A DNA stretch of 64,000 bases. It comes from Renibacterium sp. (GTDB taxonomy: Bacteria > Actinomycetota > Actinomycetes > Actinomycetales > Micrococcaceae). A program made the position numbers and the translations under genes. The notes beneath the pieces are model-generated. The model saw nothing but the letters and a program-made list of their open reading frames with translations, searched no databases and was not told the origin of the DNA. This document shows positions 1 to 8,361 of this stretch, one piece after another; position 1 is the first letter of the stretch, and the number at the start of each line of letters is the position of its first letter. The DNA lies in the NCBI GenBank assembly GCA_017419405.1, contig JAFOLH010000005.1, forward strand, positions 310,001-374,000. The letters are read 5' to 3'.

Positions 1-443
1 GCTGAATGCCGCAACTTCCGCCAATTGACGTGAGTCCGATGACTGCAGGAAGCTGCGGCCAGATAGGTCATTCGGTCGTCTTCGCTAGTTCTCCCACCCC
101 CCGACAAATGAGAACCCATATGCCCGAGAAAAACTTGAGCACGCGTTCAAGTTTTACCGGAATAGCTGATTTTCAGCAAATCCGCGAACAGATTTTATGG
201 TCTGTTCGCGGATTTTTGGATTCGGCGGGCGAGTATTTACGGCGAATCAGTGCGGAGTCTGGCGATGCTTTTAGTCTCATTTGATTCGGGCGATAGTGCC
301 GCAGCGCAGCATCATTCGGCAATGTTGTGGCAGGCAGTCCACGCCGGGTGGGTTGATGCATGGTTGCCAATTGGCCAGTGGTCGGATTCACTAGCGGATA
401 ATAATCAGGATTCGGGAAAAGCCGAGAAGGCGGGTGATCAATC
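1..443. other. Non-coding left edge of the window
   Basis: No convincing gene is seen here. The short open frames on both strands lack family motifs and good ribosome binding sites. The stretch contains one strong hairpin (178-215, listed separately), so it may be the 3' flank of a gene lying left of the window. The rest holds nothing I can assign. Confidence 0.5.
178..217. terminator. Perfect 15-bp hairpin, probable terminator
   Basis: AAATCCGCGAACAGA (178-192) is an exact inverted repeat of TCTGTTCGCGGATTT (201-215), with an 8-nt loop and a short T run after it. This is the form of an intrinsic terminator, and the A run on the other side means it could work in either direction. Confidence 0.75.
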
Positions 444-704
444 ATGGTGTCGGTGGAAAACGAAGCGAGGCTGCCTGAAAGGCTGTCCTTTGTCGCAGTG
501 CTGGCGGTGTTGCTCGCCATCATCCTGCCGCCCATCGGGCTAGTGCTCGGGCTCGCGCTCCGGTACGACTATCGGGAACGGCCGCGCAATCGACGGGTCG
601 CCACGGGCGCGGTTTGGTTGGCCGTTGTGCTCATTGCGCTGGGCCTCGCCGCAGCTCTGCTTGCTCCGATCATGTCTTTGAGCGTGCCTATGGGTGTCCG
701 CTGA
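444..704 (+). CDS. Small two-helix membrane protein
   Basis: The 86-residue product has a short charged N-terminus, a hydrophobic segment at about residues 15-39, a basic and polar loop (RYDYRERPRNRR), and a second hydrophobic segment at about 52-75. The layout resembles DUF4190-type small membrane proteins, but I cannot confirm that family. The ATG at 444 is preceded by GAGAAGGCGGG. It lies alone ahead of the iron-uptake operon. Function unknown; it is called a gene because of the clear membrane-protein composition. Confidence 0.55.
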   Translation: MVSVENEARLPERLSFVAVLAVLLAIILPPIGLVLGLALRYDYRERPRNRRVATGAVWLAVVLIALGLAAALLAPIMSLSVPMGVR

Positions 705-803
705 TCCGGGACGCTGCCGGAGGCGATGGCAGCAGCATCGCCGGCCCTGATCTGCGCCGGCTCGGAGTCCATATTTGTAGCATGGCTTGTTTTCAGTCAA
801 TTC

Positions 804-822
804 TAAGGATAGCCTTATCTAA
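804..822. promoter_or_regulatory. DtxR/IdeR-type iron box
   Basis: TAAGGATAGCCTTATCTAA matches the 19-bp DtxR/IdeR consensus (TTAGGTTAGCCTAACCTAA, from memory) at 15 of 19 positions and is itself a near palindrome. It lies about 110 bp before the ferric ABC operon. Known biology is that the iron-loaded repressor binds such boxes and blocks iron-uptake genes, so the operon should be induced by iron starvation. Confidence 0.8.
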
Positions 823-934
823 CAAGGCGATGGGGGCGTCCTTGGATCTGGCGTTGCTTTCCGGAAGCGAGGCAGATTGCGCTCCACCATGGCCGACGTC
901 GTTGTCGAACTTGAACCAGGTGGAGGAACCTCCT

Positions 935-1993
935 ATGCGAATTGCTTTTCGTCCGGCCCCGGTGCTGGCGGCCGCGCTGCTGGCCTTGAGCCTCGCCGCT
1001 TGCGGGTCCAATGCGACCCCCGCGGCCAGCCCCTCAGGATCTACTGAATCCGACAACGGCCCGTTGGTCGTATATTCGGGTCGTGACGAAAAGCTGGTCG
1101 GTCCGTTGATCGCCCAATTCGAGAAGGACACCGGGATCAAAACCGAGGTGCGTTACGCCGGAAGCGCCGCCCAAGCGCAGCTGTTGCTCACCGAACGGGA
1201 CAACTCGCCGGCCCAAGTGTTCCTTTCCCAGGAATCGGGTGCCCTGGGCCTGCTGGCTCAGGCGGGCTTGTTGGGCGGATTGTCGGAACCTGCCCTCGCC
1301 AAGGTCCCGGAGGCGTACCGGGCAGCGGACAAGACCTGGGTCGGCCTGACCGGGCGCGCCCGGGTGGTGGCTTACGATTCCAGCCAGGTCTCCGTCGGTG
1401 AGGTGCCGGACACGGCAGCCGCGATGATCGACCCGAAGTGGAAAGGCCAGATCGGGGTCACCCCCGGAAACGCCTCCTTCATCGCGTTCGTCACTGCCAT
1501 GCGCCTGACCGACGGTGAAGCGAAGACCGCGCAGTGGTTGAAGGCGCTGGCCGACAATGGCGTCAAAAGCTACGAAAAGAACAGCGGGATCCTCCAAGCG
1601 GTCGAAAGCGGCGAGATCAAACTGGGGCTGACCAATCATTACTACTGGTTCTCGGCGGCAGCAGAACAGGGTGCGGACAATATGCGGGCCAAGATCAAGT
1701 ACGGTGCGCCCGGCGACGTAGCTGCCCTGGTCAACGTCACCGGCGTCGGCCTGCTGAAGAAAGCTGCGCAGAACCCCAACGCACAAGCTTTTGTCGACTA
1801 CTTGCTTTCCGAGGCCGGGCAGAAATACTTCGTCGAGAAGCAATTCGAGTACCCTTTGGTCCCGGGCGTGGCCGGCCCGCAGGGCGTGCCGGAACTGGCG
1901 TCGTTGCAGGGTCCGAAGATCGACCTGTCTGATCTGGACTCCGTCGAGCAAAGCGCCAAGCTCATCGACGAAGCCGGAATTTCAGTCGGCTGA
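935..1993 (+). CDS. Ferric-iron ABC transporter substrate-binding lipoprotein
   Basis: Extracellular binding protein of an Fe(III) importer, about 352 residues. The start is the ATG at 935, with a GGTGGAGGAACC ribosome site; a longer open frame reaches upstream but would run through the iron box and promoter. A lipoprotein signal peptide ends in LSLAAC, so it should be lipid-anchored outside the membrane. The body (VVYSGRDEKLVGPLIAQFEK, later LTNHYYW and GVGLLKKA) is typical of FbpA/AfuA proteins, where paired tyrosines bind iron. It is the first gene of a three-gene operon preceded by an iron box, which supports iron as the substrate. Confidence 0.88.
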   Translation: MRIAFRPAPVLAAALLALSLAACGSNATPAASPSGSTESDNGPLVVYSGRDEKLVGPLIAQFEKDTGIKTEVRYAGSAAQAQLLLTERDNSPAQVFLSQESGALGLLAQAGLLGGLSEPALAKVPEAYRAADKTWVGLTGRARVVAYDSSQVSVGEVPDTAAAMIDPKWKGQIGVTPGNASFIAFVTAMRLTDGEAKTAQWLKALADNGVKSYEKNSGILQAVESGEIKLGLTNHYYWFSAAAEQGADNMRAKIKYGAPGDVAALVNVTGVGLLKKAAQNPNAQAFVDYLLSEAGQKYFVEKQFEYPLVPGVAGPQGVPELASLQGPKIDLSDLDSVEQSAKLIDEAGISVG

Positions 1994-1995
1994 CC

Positions 1996-3600
1996 GTGAC
2001 TTCCGCCCGGGCGGGCCGGGCCGGAGCTGATTTCCGCCCGGCCCGCCCACCGCTGCGACGGCGTCGGACCGGCCCTTCGAAGGTCTTGCTGGTCCTCGCC
2101 GCCACCGGCATGCTCTTCGTGGCCTTTCCGGTGGTCTTCCTGATCGTGGAGCTCCTGGGCCAGCCGGATGGCGCTGCTTGGAATGCGCTGCAGCGCCCCC
2201 GCACCTGGGAGCTGGTCCGCAGCACCTTGGTGTTGGTGGCCGCGGTGACTGCGGGGACCCTTGCGGTGGGGATCCCGACCGCATTCCTGCTGGCCCGGAC
2301 CACGTTGGCGATCCGGTCCTTCTGGACGGTGGCGACGACCCTGCCGTTGGCGATCCCTTCATATGTGGCCGGTTTTGCCTGGGTGTCCTTCACTCCGTTG
2401 CGTGGTTTTTGGGGATCGTTCCTGGTCTTGTTCCTGGTCTCGGTGCCGTATGTGACGATGCCGGTCACCGCGGCACTCCGACGGGTGGACCGGGACGCCG
2501 AATCCGTGGCCAGGACGCTCGGCGCCGGACCGCTGCGGGCCTTCTGCAGCACCACGCTCCCGCAAATCGCACCGGCCGCCGGTGCCGGCGCCCTGCTCGT
2601 GGCGCTCTACACGCTCTCCGACTTCGGCGTGGTCGCGATCATGCGCTACCCGGCGCTCACCTGGGCCGTCCAAACTGCTTTCTCCGGAACCTTCAACCGG
2701 GCACTTGCCATCGTGTTCTCCTTGCTCATCGTCGCGCTCGCCCTCTTGATCGTGCTGGCCGAACGCGCGGTGCGTCGCCGCGCGGTGGTGTACGACAAGG
2801 TGCGCGCGATCGACGACGGCGGCAGGTGGCGGCTCGCCCTTCCGGGCCAAATCGCTGCCGGAACCGGATTGGCCGTGGTCTTTTCGGCTGCCGTGGGGGT
2901 GCCGGTCGTGGTGCTCGTGGATCGGATCCTGCGCAGCGTCGCGGACTGGGACCTCGAAGTCGGCCGGTTGGCCCAGGCAGCCGGGGCGACCGTCGCTTTC
3001 GGACTCGCGGGCGCATTCTTGGCCACGCTGGTGGCGTTGCCGGTGAGCATCCTCGCCGCGCGGCACCGGGCCCGGTCGGTCTCCGTGCTGGAAACCGGAA
3101 CCTATCTGGGCCATGGCCTGCCCGGGATCGTCTTGGGTCTGTCGATGGTGTATCTGGTGCTCACGTTGGCCCCGGCTTTCTACCAGAGCATCGGCGTCCT
3201 GATCGTTGCCTACGGGATCCTGTTCGTACCCAAGGCTTCCGGATCGGTCCGCTCGGCGATCATGCAAGTGCCGCGCAACCTCGAAGACGCCGCGCGGACC
3301 TCCGGATACTCGGCCTGGCGTACCGCGCTGACCGTGACGCTGCCCCTCGCTTGGCCGGGGATTGCGGCCGGCGCGATGCTGGTGGCCTTGACCGTGATGA
3401 AGGAACTGCCGGCCACTCTGATGCTGCGGCCGATCGGCACCGACACCCTGGCCACCCGGCTGTGGCAGCTGACCGACATTTCTGCCTATGGCGCGGCAGC
3501 ACCCTATGCGATCTTGTTGATCCTCGTGGCCAGCGGGCCGGTGCTGTTGTTGGCCTGGGCTCCGGGCAAACGCCGGCCGACGGTTGCGGGTGCGGCATGA
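1996..3600 (+). CDS. Ferric-iron ABC transporter permease, fused double-domain
   Basis: Membrane component of about 534 residues, starting at GTG 1996 only 2 nt after the binding-protein stop. It has roughly twelve membrane segments and two internally related halves, each with a permease EAA-type loop: DRDAESVARTLGAGPLRAF in the first half and NLEDAARTSGYSAWRTALTV in the second. Such FbpB-like fused permeases are usual for Fe(III) importers. An arginine- and proline-rich cytosolic tail of about 25 residues precedes the first helix. It is translationally coupled to the ATPase gene by an ATGA overlap. Confidence 0.9.
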   Translation: MTSARAGRAGADFRPARPPLRRRRTGPSKVLLVLAATGMLFVAFPVVFLIVELLGQPDGAAWNALQRPRTWELVRSTLVLVAAVTAGTLAVGIPTAFLLARTTLAIRSFWTVATTLPLAIPSYVAGFAWVSFTPLRGFWGSFLVLFLVSVPYVTMPVTAALRRVDRDAESVARTLGAGPLRAFCSTTLPQIAPAAGAGALLVALYTLSDFGVVAIMRYPALTWAVQTAFSGTFNRALAIVFSLLIVALALLIVLAERAVRRRAVVYDKVRAIDDGGRWRLALPGQIAAGTGLAVVFSAAVGVPVVVLVDRILRSVADWDLEVGRLAQAAGATVAFGLAGAFLATLVALPVSILAARHRARSVSVLETGTYLGHGLPGIVLGLSMVYLVLTLAPAFYQSIGVLIVAYGILFVPKASGSVRSAIMQVPRNLEDAARTSGYSAWRTALTVTLPLAWPGIAAGAMLVALTVMKELPATLMLRPIGTDTLATRLWQLTDISAYGAAAPYAILLILVASGPVLLLAWAPGKRRPTVAGAA

Positions 3601-4718
3601 TCCGGCCACCCGTCGGCCCGGGGCCGATCGCATTGGCGGTGCGCGGGCTCGTGGTCGGGCATCCAGGGGCGGCACCGGTTCTGGACGGCATCGATCTGGC
3701 CGTCGACCAGGGCGAGTTGCTCGCGGTTCTGGGGCCGAGCGGCTGTGGCAAGACCACGTTCCTCCGCACGCTGGCCGGGCTCTTGGCAGCGCGGGCCGGC
3801 CAGGTGGAAATCGACGGCCGCCTGGTCGTCGATGGACCGCGTGCGGTGGCTCCGGAGCACCGTCGGATCGGGCTGGTCCCCCAGGATGCGGCCTTGTTCC
3901 CGCATCGGACGGTCGCGGCGAATGTCGGGTTCGGCCTGCGTCGCCGGGACCAGCCGGGCCGGAGCCGGCAAGCGCGGCACGGCCGGATCGCGGAGATGCT
4001 GGACTTGGTCGGGCTCGCCGATTTCGCCGTCCGCTACCCGCACGAACTTTCCGGTGGGCAGCGGCAGCGGGTAGCCCTGGCCAGGGCGCTCGCGCCGGAG
4101 CCGTCGCTGGTCCTGCTGGATGAACCATTCGGCGCCCTCGATGCCGCGCTGCGGGTCGGGTTGAAAGCCGAGGTGGGCCAGATCCTGCGGGCGTCCGGAG
4201 CCACCGCGGTCCTGGTGACCCACGACCAGGACGAAGCGCTCTCCATGGCGCAACGGGTTGCCTTGATGCGTGATGGCGGGATCGTCCAGGTCGGCGCGCC
4301 CCAAGAGATGTATTCTCGGCCGCGCGACGAATGGGCGGCCGGCTTCCTGGGCGAGTGCACGGTGCTCGACGGCGACAGCGATGGGAAGCGGGTCAGCTCG
4401 GTGCTCGGTGCGTTCCCGTTTGCTGCGGCCCCGGGTCCGGTGCGAATCGTGGTCCGTCCCGAGCAAATCCGGATCCTGGACCCCGAAAATCCCGGCGCCG
4501 CCGGGATCGTCCAGGACGTGGAATACCGGGGGCACTCCACGTTGTACCGAGTGGTTGTGGCGCCTACCGGCAGCACGGTGCTGGCCCGGGTGTCAGGTCT
4601 GCCCGGCCATCGGATCGGGGATCGGGTGAGCTTGGGCGGCGCGGCCGGATTCCACGTGCTCCCGAAGGCTGAATCGCAGGGACGGGCGGGGGAGCCGGTC
4701 AAACCGCAGACCGATTGA
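3597..4718 (+). CDS. Ferric-iron ABC transporter ATPase
   Basis: Cytoplasmic ATPase that powers the importer, about 373 residues. Walker A is GPSGCGKT (about residues 46-53), the signature is LSGGQRQR (about 151-158), Walker B is LVLLDEP (about 171-177) and the switch histidine is in VTHDQDEA. A C-terminal TOBE-like domain follows (about 260-370). The ATG at 3597 overlaps the permease stop (ATGA). A longer open frame starting near 2178 is only a shadow of the permease gene. FbpC-type; iron specificity is inferred from the operon and its iron box. Confidence 0.9.
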   Translation: MIRPPVGPGPIALAVRGLVVGHPGAAPVLDGIDLAVDQGELLAVLGPSGCGKTTFLRTLAGLLAARAGQVEIDGRLVVDGPRAVAPEHRRIGLVPQDAALFPHRTVAANVGFGLRRRDQPGRSRQARHGRIAEMLDLVGLADFAVRYPHELSGGQRQRVALARALAPEPSLVLLDEPFGALDAALRVGLKAEVGQILRASGATAVLVTHDQDEALSMAQRVALMRDGGIVQVGAPQEMYSRPRDEWAAGFLGECTVLDGDSDGKRVSSVLGAFPFAAAPGPVRIVVRPEQIRILDPENPGAAGIVQDVEYRGHSTLYRVVVAPTGSTVLARVSGLPGHRIGDRVSLGGAAGFHVLPKAESQGRAGEPVKPQTD

Positions 4719-4802
4719 AGGGGCACAGGAGCTACACAGCTTTGCTATAATTCCAGAGTATTTACTTTATTGCCCTGGATGCTCACCTGCTTGAAGGACG
4801 AC

Positions 4803-5357
4803 ATGAAAAACCTCATCGTGAAGGCTGCCTTCGTGGCGGTGCTCACCGCTCCGCTGGCCCTGGCCGCCTGCTCCGGCCCGACCGCGGAAAATTCCGCAGG
4901 CGCAACCCAGTCCGCCGGCTCGCAATCGACCGGCACCGACGCCGCAACGAGCCCGGGGGCAGCGGCGCAGACGTCCGCCGGCAACGGGTCGGGTCCGATC
5001 GCCAACCCGAAGTCGGAAATCCTGATCGGTTTGAAGGAGCGCCTCGAGGCCAAGCCGGAATTCGCCGGACTGCCTGATTCCTGCAAGGCCACGGCCACCC
5101 GGATGATGGTGGGCCTCGCCGCGCCGCTGGCCTCGGCCATGGAAGAGATCAAACCGGGCAATGTGCAAAAGGCCAAAGACGCGATTGCGGAAGTCCAGGG
5201 CACCACTCCGCCGGAACTCGAACCGACGTTCAGCAAGCTCGAGGCCATGGTCGATCAGCCCACGGCCAACTTCGATCAGGCCGGATTCGAAACCGCGTTC
5301 ACGCCGATCAGCGATTGGCTGAGCAAGAACTGCAACGGATTCTCCGCGCAGTCCTGA
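4803..5357 (+). CDS. Lipoprotein of unknown function, paralogue 1
   Basis: Secreted lipoprotein of about 184 residues. The signal peptide ends in ALAAC, and a low-complexity Ala/Ser/Thr/Gly linker of about 40 residues follows. The folded part has two cysteines, in LPDSCKA and near the end in LSKNCNG, that could pair. The start is the ATG at 4803, after GAAGGACGAC. The lipoprotein at 7075 shares the layout and both cysteines, so the two are probably paralogues. No function can be read from the sequence. Confidence 0.75.
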   Translation: MKNLIVKAAFVAVLTAPLALAACSGPTAENSAGATQSAGSQSTGTDAATSPGAAAQTSAGNGSGPIANPKSEILIGLKERLEAKPEFAGLPDSCKATATRMMVGLAAPLASAMEEIKPGNVQKAKDAIAEVQGTTPPELEPTFSKLEAMVDQPTANFDQAGFETAFTPISDWLSKNCNGFSAQS

Positions 5358-5462
5358 GCCGGGTTCCCCGGGGCCGATTGGGCGGTCCACACAAAATTAC
5401 CGGGTGAAATCTTGTCGCCCTGGCTGCCCGCCATCGTGGGCTGCGCGTGAAAGGCTGTGGAA

Positions 5463-6677
5463 ATGGCAGCTCAAGAGCGGGTGGCAATCACTGGACTCGG
5501 CGCGATCACCCCGCAAGGCGGGTCGGTGGCGCAGATGTGGCAAGGCATGGCGGCCGGGCTGCCCGGAGTGAGCCGGTTGCCCGAGGCCTGGGCGGCCGGC
5601 CTTCCGGTGCAGATCGGCGGTACGGTGCCGGCAGGTTTCGAGGACCGGCTCTCGGTACGGGAACAGCGCCGGTTGGATCGGGTGGAGCAATTCGCGTTGT
5701 TGGCCGGGCGTGAGGCCTGGGCCGATGCGGGCGAGCCGGAGGTCGACCCCTTCCGGCTGGCCGTCGTGGTCGGTACCGGGATCGGCGGCTTGACCACGAC
5801 GCTCGAACAGGAGCACGTCCGCCTGGAGTCCGGCCCCCGACGGGTCTCGCCGCACACCGTGACCATGCTGATGTCCAATGGCTCTGCGGCCTGGTTGTCC
5901 ATGGACATCGGGGCCAAGGCGGGGGCACGAACCACGGTGAGTGCCTGCGCCTCCGGTTCCGAAGCGATCGCGCTGGGCCGGGAGATGATTCTGGCCGGCT
6001 CGGCCGACGTCGTCCTGGTCGGCGGCGCGGAAGCCTGCATCGCACCGCTCACCGTCGCCGCCTTCGCCCAGATGCGGGCGATGTCCAAACGCAATGACGA
6101 TCCCGCCGCCGCCTCACGGCCGTTCGACGCGGATCGCGACGGCTTCGTACTCGGCGAAGGCGCGGCGATGCTGGTCTTGGAGCGCGAAGCCTTCGCCAAA
6201 GCCCGCGGGGCGACGGTCCATGGCTTCGTCGATGGCGCCATGGTGACCTCGGATGCGCTGGACATCGTTGCTGCAGATCCGCAGAACCAGGCGCGGACGA
6301 TTTCGGCGGCGCTGCGCTCCGCCGGGGTCGACGCGCAGGACGTCGGCTTCATCCATGCGCATGCCACTTCGACGCCGCTCGGCGATCAGAACGAAATCAT
6401 CGCGATTACCGAATCGATCGGCAAGGCGGTCCCGGTGACTTCTACGAAATCGATGACCGGGCACTTGTTGGGCGCTTCAGGCGCGCTCAGCTCGGTGGCT
6501 GTGCTGTGCGCGATGCGGGACGGCGTGATTCCGCCGACGACCAACCTCGACCGTTTGGATCCGGAGATCGACGCCGATGTGGTGACCTCGCTCCGGCAGG
6601 TGCAGAGCCGGGTGGCGGTAGTCAACGCCTTCGGCTTCGGCGGGCACAACGCGACCTTGGTGTTCCGCCGCGACTGA
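5463..6677 (+). CDS. fabF: Beta-ketoacyl-ACP synthase II (FabF)
   Basis: Catalyses elongation by condensing malonyl-ACP with acyl-ACP in type II fatty acid synthesis, in the cytoplasm. The product is about 404 residues, the usual length. The thiolase-fold catalytic triad is visible: Cys162 in VSACASGSEA, one His in HAHATSTPLGD and another in SMTGHLLGASGAL. The C-terminal NAFGFGGHNATLVF is diagnostic. The ATG at 5463 sits 8 nt after AAAGG; a GTG at 5457 is too close to that site. Its usual partners (fabD, fabH, acpP) are not adjacent, so it may be a second, specialised FabF. Confidence 0.88.
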   Translation: MAAQERVAITGLGAITPQGGSVAQMWQGMAAGLPGVSRLPEAWAAGLPVQIGGTVPAGFEDRLSVREQRRLDRVEQFALLAGREAWADAGEPEVDPFRLAVVVGTGIGGLTTTLEQEHVRLESGPRRVSPHTVTMLMSNGSAAWLSMDIGAKAGARTTVSACASGSEAIALGREMILAGSADVVLVGGAEACIAPLTVAAFAQMRAMSKRNDDPAAASRPFDADRDGFVLGEGAAMLVLEREAFAKARGATVHGFVDGAMVTSDALDIVAADPQNQARTISAALRSAGVDAQDVGFIHAHATSTPLGDQNEIIAITESIGKAVPVTSTKSMTGHLLGASGALSSVAVLCAMRDGVIPPTTNLDRLDPEIDADVVTSLRQVQSRVAVVNAFGFGGHNATLVFRRD

Positions 6678-6693
6678 GCCCGGCCTGGCGCCG

Positions 6694-6924
6694 CTATTCG
6701 TCCGCGTCCTCGGGTAGCTTGACCGGTCGCCACGGTGCCGGACGCACGACGGCGATCCCAGTGTCCAGGTCGATCGAGACCCGCTGCCGGTTCCCGTGGT
6801 CCGGCGAGTCGACCGTGACCGGCAAGACCTGCTGCCGGACTTCCTCCGCCATCTGATGCGCCCGGCCGGGGTTGAAGATCGAATCCAATGCATTGAAACT
6901 GCTGCCGAATGGTCCGCTGCTCAT
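6694..6924 (-). CDS. Small conserved protein, DUF6191-like
   Basis: Product of 76 residues. An N-terminal FNALDSIFNPGRAHQMAEEV block and a C-terminal ISIDLDTG-like block (RVSIDLDTGIAVVRP) resemble the actinobacterial DUF6191 family as I remember it. There is no signal peptide or membrane segment. The ATG lies just after a strong GAGGGGG ribosome site, which argues for a real gene. It is convergent with fabF, with 16 bp between the stop codons. Function unknown. Confidence 0.65.
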   Translation of the reverse strand: MSSGPFGSSFNALDSIFNPGRAHQMAEEVRQQVLPVTVDSPDHGNRQRVSIDLDTGIAVVRPAPWRPVKLPEDADE

Positions 6925-7074
6925 GATGCCCCCTCAAAGATCCAGTTGCCCTATTGTCCCTCGGACCTTGCCCGGTTGACAGCCCGGGCTGCCCTGTTCC
7001 GCAGGGCGCCGCGGTTTCTAGGCTGATTTCCGCACGGTTATGCCGAATCCGCGATTTTGAAGGACTGAGCCACC

Positions 7075-7581
7075 ATGAACTCGATTGCTCCCAAGGCCAA
7101 GCAGGCACTGCTCGTCCTCCTTGCGGTCAGCAGCCTCGGCTTGACCGGTTGCCTGCAGAATTTCGTGCCGGGGGCGGGCCCTTCTGCTGCGCCGGGTCCG
7201 GACGCGGGATCGGTTCGGTCCTCGGATCAGGAGCCCCGGGACTCCGGAGCGGAAGCCCCGCCGGGCGGCTCCGGCCTGGCCGGTGCCGGCGGATTCCTGG
7301 GGCCCGACGGCGACGCCTGCATTGCGGTGGAATCTGCCACTGCGACGCTGACCCTGGTGCCATTCTCCGCACTTGGCGGCGGGGATTTGGGCAAGGCCGA
7401 TGAAACGCTCGAAGGCCTGTTGGCGAAGGTCCCGGATGAGCTCAAGTCGCATCTGGCGGCATTGCAGCAGGTCAGCGCCGACTTCGCGGCCGATCCGTCC
7501 AATTTCGATGCCGGTGCTTGGCACAACGAGATGCAGGCCATCGGCAGTTGGATCTCGGAAAAGTGCACTCTGCCGAAATGA
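7075..7581 (+). CDS. Lipoprotein of unknown function, paralogue 2
   Basis: Secreted lipoprotein of about 168 residues with a signal peptide ending in LGLTGC and an AAGGACTGAG ribosome site. A Pro/Gly/Ser/Ala-rich linker of about 50 residues leads to a helical domain with two cysteines, in GDACIAV and ISEKCTLPK. The spacing of elements (DLGKADETLEGLLAKVP, then DPSNFDAG, then a WIS..C ending) parallels the lipoprotein at 4803. Function unknown. It ends about 100 bp before the Asp23/AmaP operon and may be unrelated to it. Confidence 0.75.
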   Translation: MNSIAPKAKQALLVLLAVSSLGLTGCLQNFVPGAGPSAAPGPDAGSVRSSDQEPRDSGAEAPPGGSGLAGAGGFLGPDGDACIAVESATATLTLVPFSALGGGDLGKADETLEGLLAKVPDELKSHLAALQQVSADFAADPSNFDAGAWHNEMQAIGSWISEKCTLPK

Positions 7582-7678
7582 TCTGAGCCTCGCCGCTGAA
7601 CTCGCCGATCCGGACCCGCCTGCGCAGTAGGGTTGGAGGTAAAGTCGAGTAATGAGCCCAGCTGCTTGAGGAGGCCCG

Positions 7679-8173
7679 GTGAGTGACCCAGCAACGGAAC
7701 GGCCCGGCACCGGCATGCCGCCCGCGGCCGCCGGACGGACCGTGATCTCGGATTCCGCGGTGGCAAAAGTCGCCGGCATCGCAGCACGTGGTGTGCCCGG
7801 GGTCTATGCGCTGGGGTCCGGTTCGACCAGGGCGATCGGCGCGATCCGCGAAGTAGTCGGCGCGGCCGATTTGTCGCAGGGGATCCGCGTCGAAGTCGGC
7901 GAGACCCAGGTCGCCGTAGACGTCGATCTGGTGGCCGAGTACGGAAGCCCGTTGCAGGATGTGGCCAACCGGGTCCGGGCCGAGGTGTACCGCTCGGTCC
8001 AGGAGCTGGTCGGGCTGCATGTCATCGAAGTGAACGTCGAGGTCAATGACGTGCATATCGGATGGGCCGAGGCCGCAAAGGCTCCGGCCAAAGCCAAAAC
8101 GCCCGAGCTAGCCAACCGTGGCAGCAAAGCTTCGAGTCCCGAGCAGCACCAATCCAGTGGGGAGTCACCATGA
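7679..8173 (+). CDS. Asp23/Gls24 family envelope stress protein
   Basis: Product of 164 residues, GTG start behind a strong GAGGAGG site. The Asp23 core spans about residues 20-125: VISDSAVAKVAGIAARGVPGV, then a beta-rich region (RVEVGETQVAVDVDLVAEYG) and DVANRVRAEVYRSVQELVGL. The C-terminal 35 residues are a Lys/Ala/Ser-rich tail. In Staphylococcus aureus, Asp23 is held at the membrane by AmaP and affects the cell-wall stress response. Here it heads a coupled five-gene operon that ends with an AmaP homologue. Confidence 0.88.
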   Translation: MSDPATERPGTGMPPAAAGRTVISDSAVAKVAGIAARGVPGVYALGSGSTRAIGAIREVVGAADLSQGIRVEVGETQVAVDVDLVAEYGSPLQDVANRVRAEVYRSVQELVGLHVIEVNVEVNDVHIGWAEAAKAPAKAKTPELANRGSKASSPEQHQSSGESP

Positions 8174-8361
8174 ATTACACCGTGATCGGCATCGGCGCAG
8201 GGGCTTTCTTGGCCTTCATGGCGTTCGCCTTCGGGTTCTGGGGGTTTTTGGTCGCGATCCTGTTCATGGCGGTCGGCGCAGTCCTGGGCCGGGCCGCCGA
8301 AGGCAAACTTGATCTGCGCGGGGTCCTGGACGCGCTGACCGGACGGCGCTCCTCGTCATGA
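8170..8361 (+). CDS. Small membrane protein of the Asp23 operon (DUF2273-like)
   Basis: Product of 63 residues, starting inside the previous stop (ATGA). Two hydrophobic segments rich in Gly, Phe and Ala (about residues 4-20 and 22-42) precede a short basic tail ending LTGRRSSS. Small proteins of this kind, often labelled DUF2273, accompany Asp23 and AmaP in Gram-positives. It probably helps anchor the Asp23 proteins at the membrane; that role is inferred from context. Confidence 0.75.
   Translation: MNYTVIGIGAGAFLAFMAFAFGFWGFLVAILFMAVGAVLGRAAEGKLDLRGVLDALTGRRSSS

Noticed and set aside
614-934. Upstream start for the iron-binding lipoprotein
   Set aside because: The frame is open from 614, but it would include the iron box and lacks a signal peptide at its N-terminus; ATG 935 has a strong ribosome site.
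2359-4128. Minus-strand open frame of 589 codons
   Set aside because: It is antisense to the iron permease and ATPase genes and has the low-complexity Arg/Gly/Pro composition of a shadow frame.
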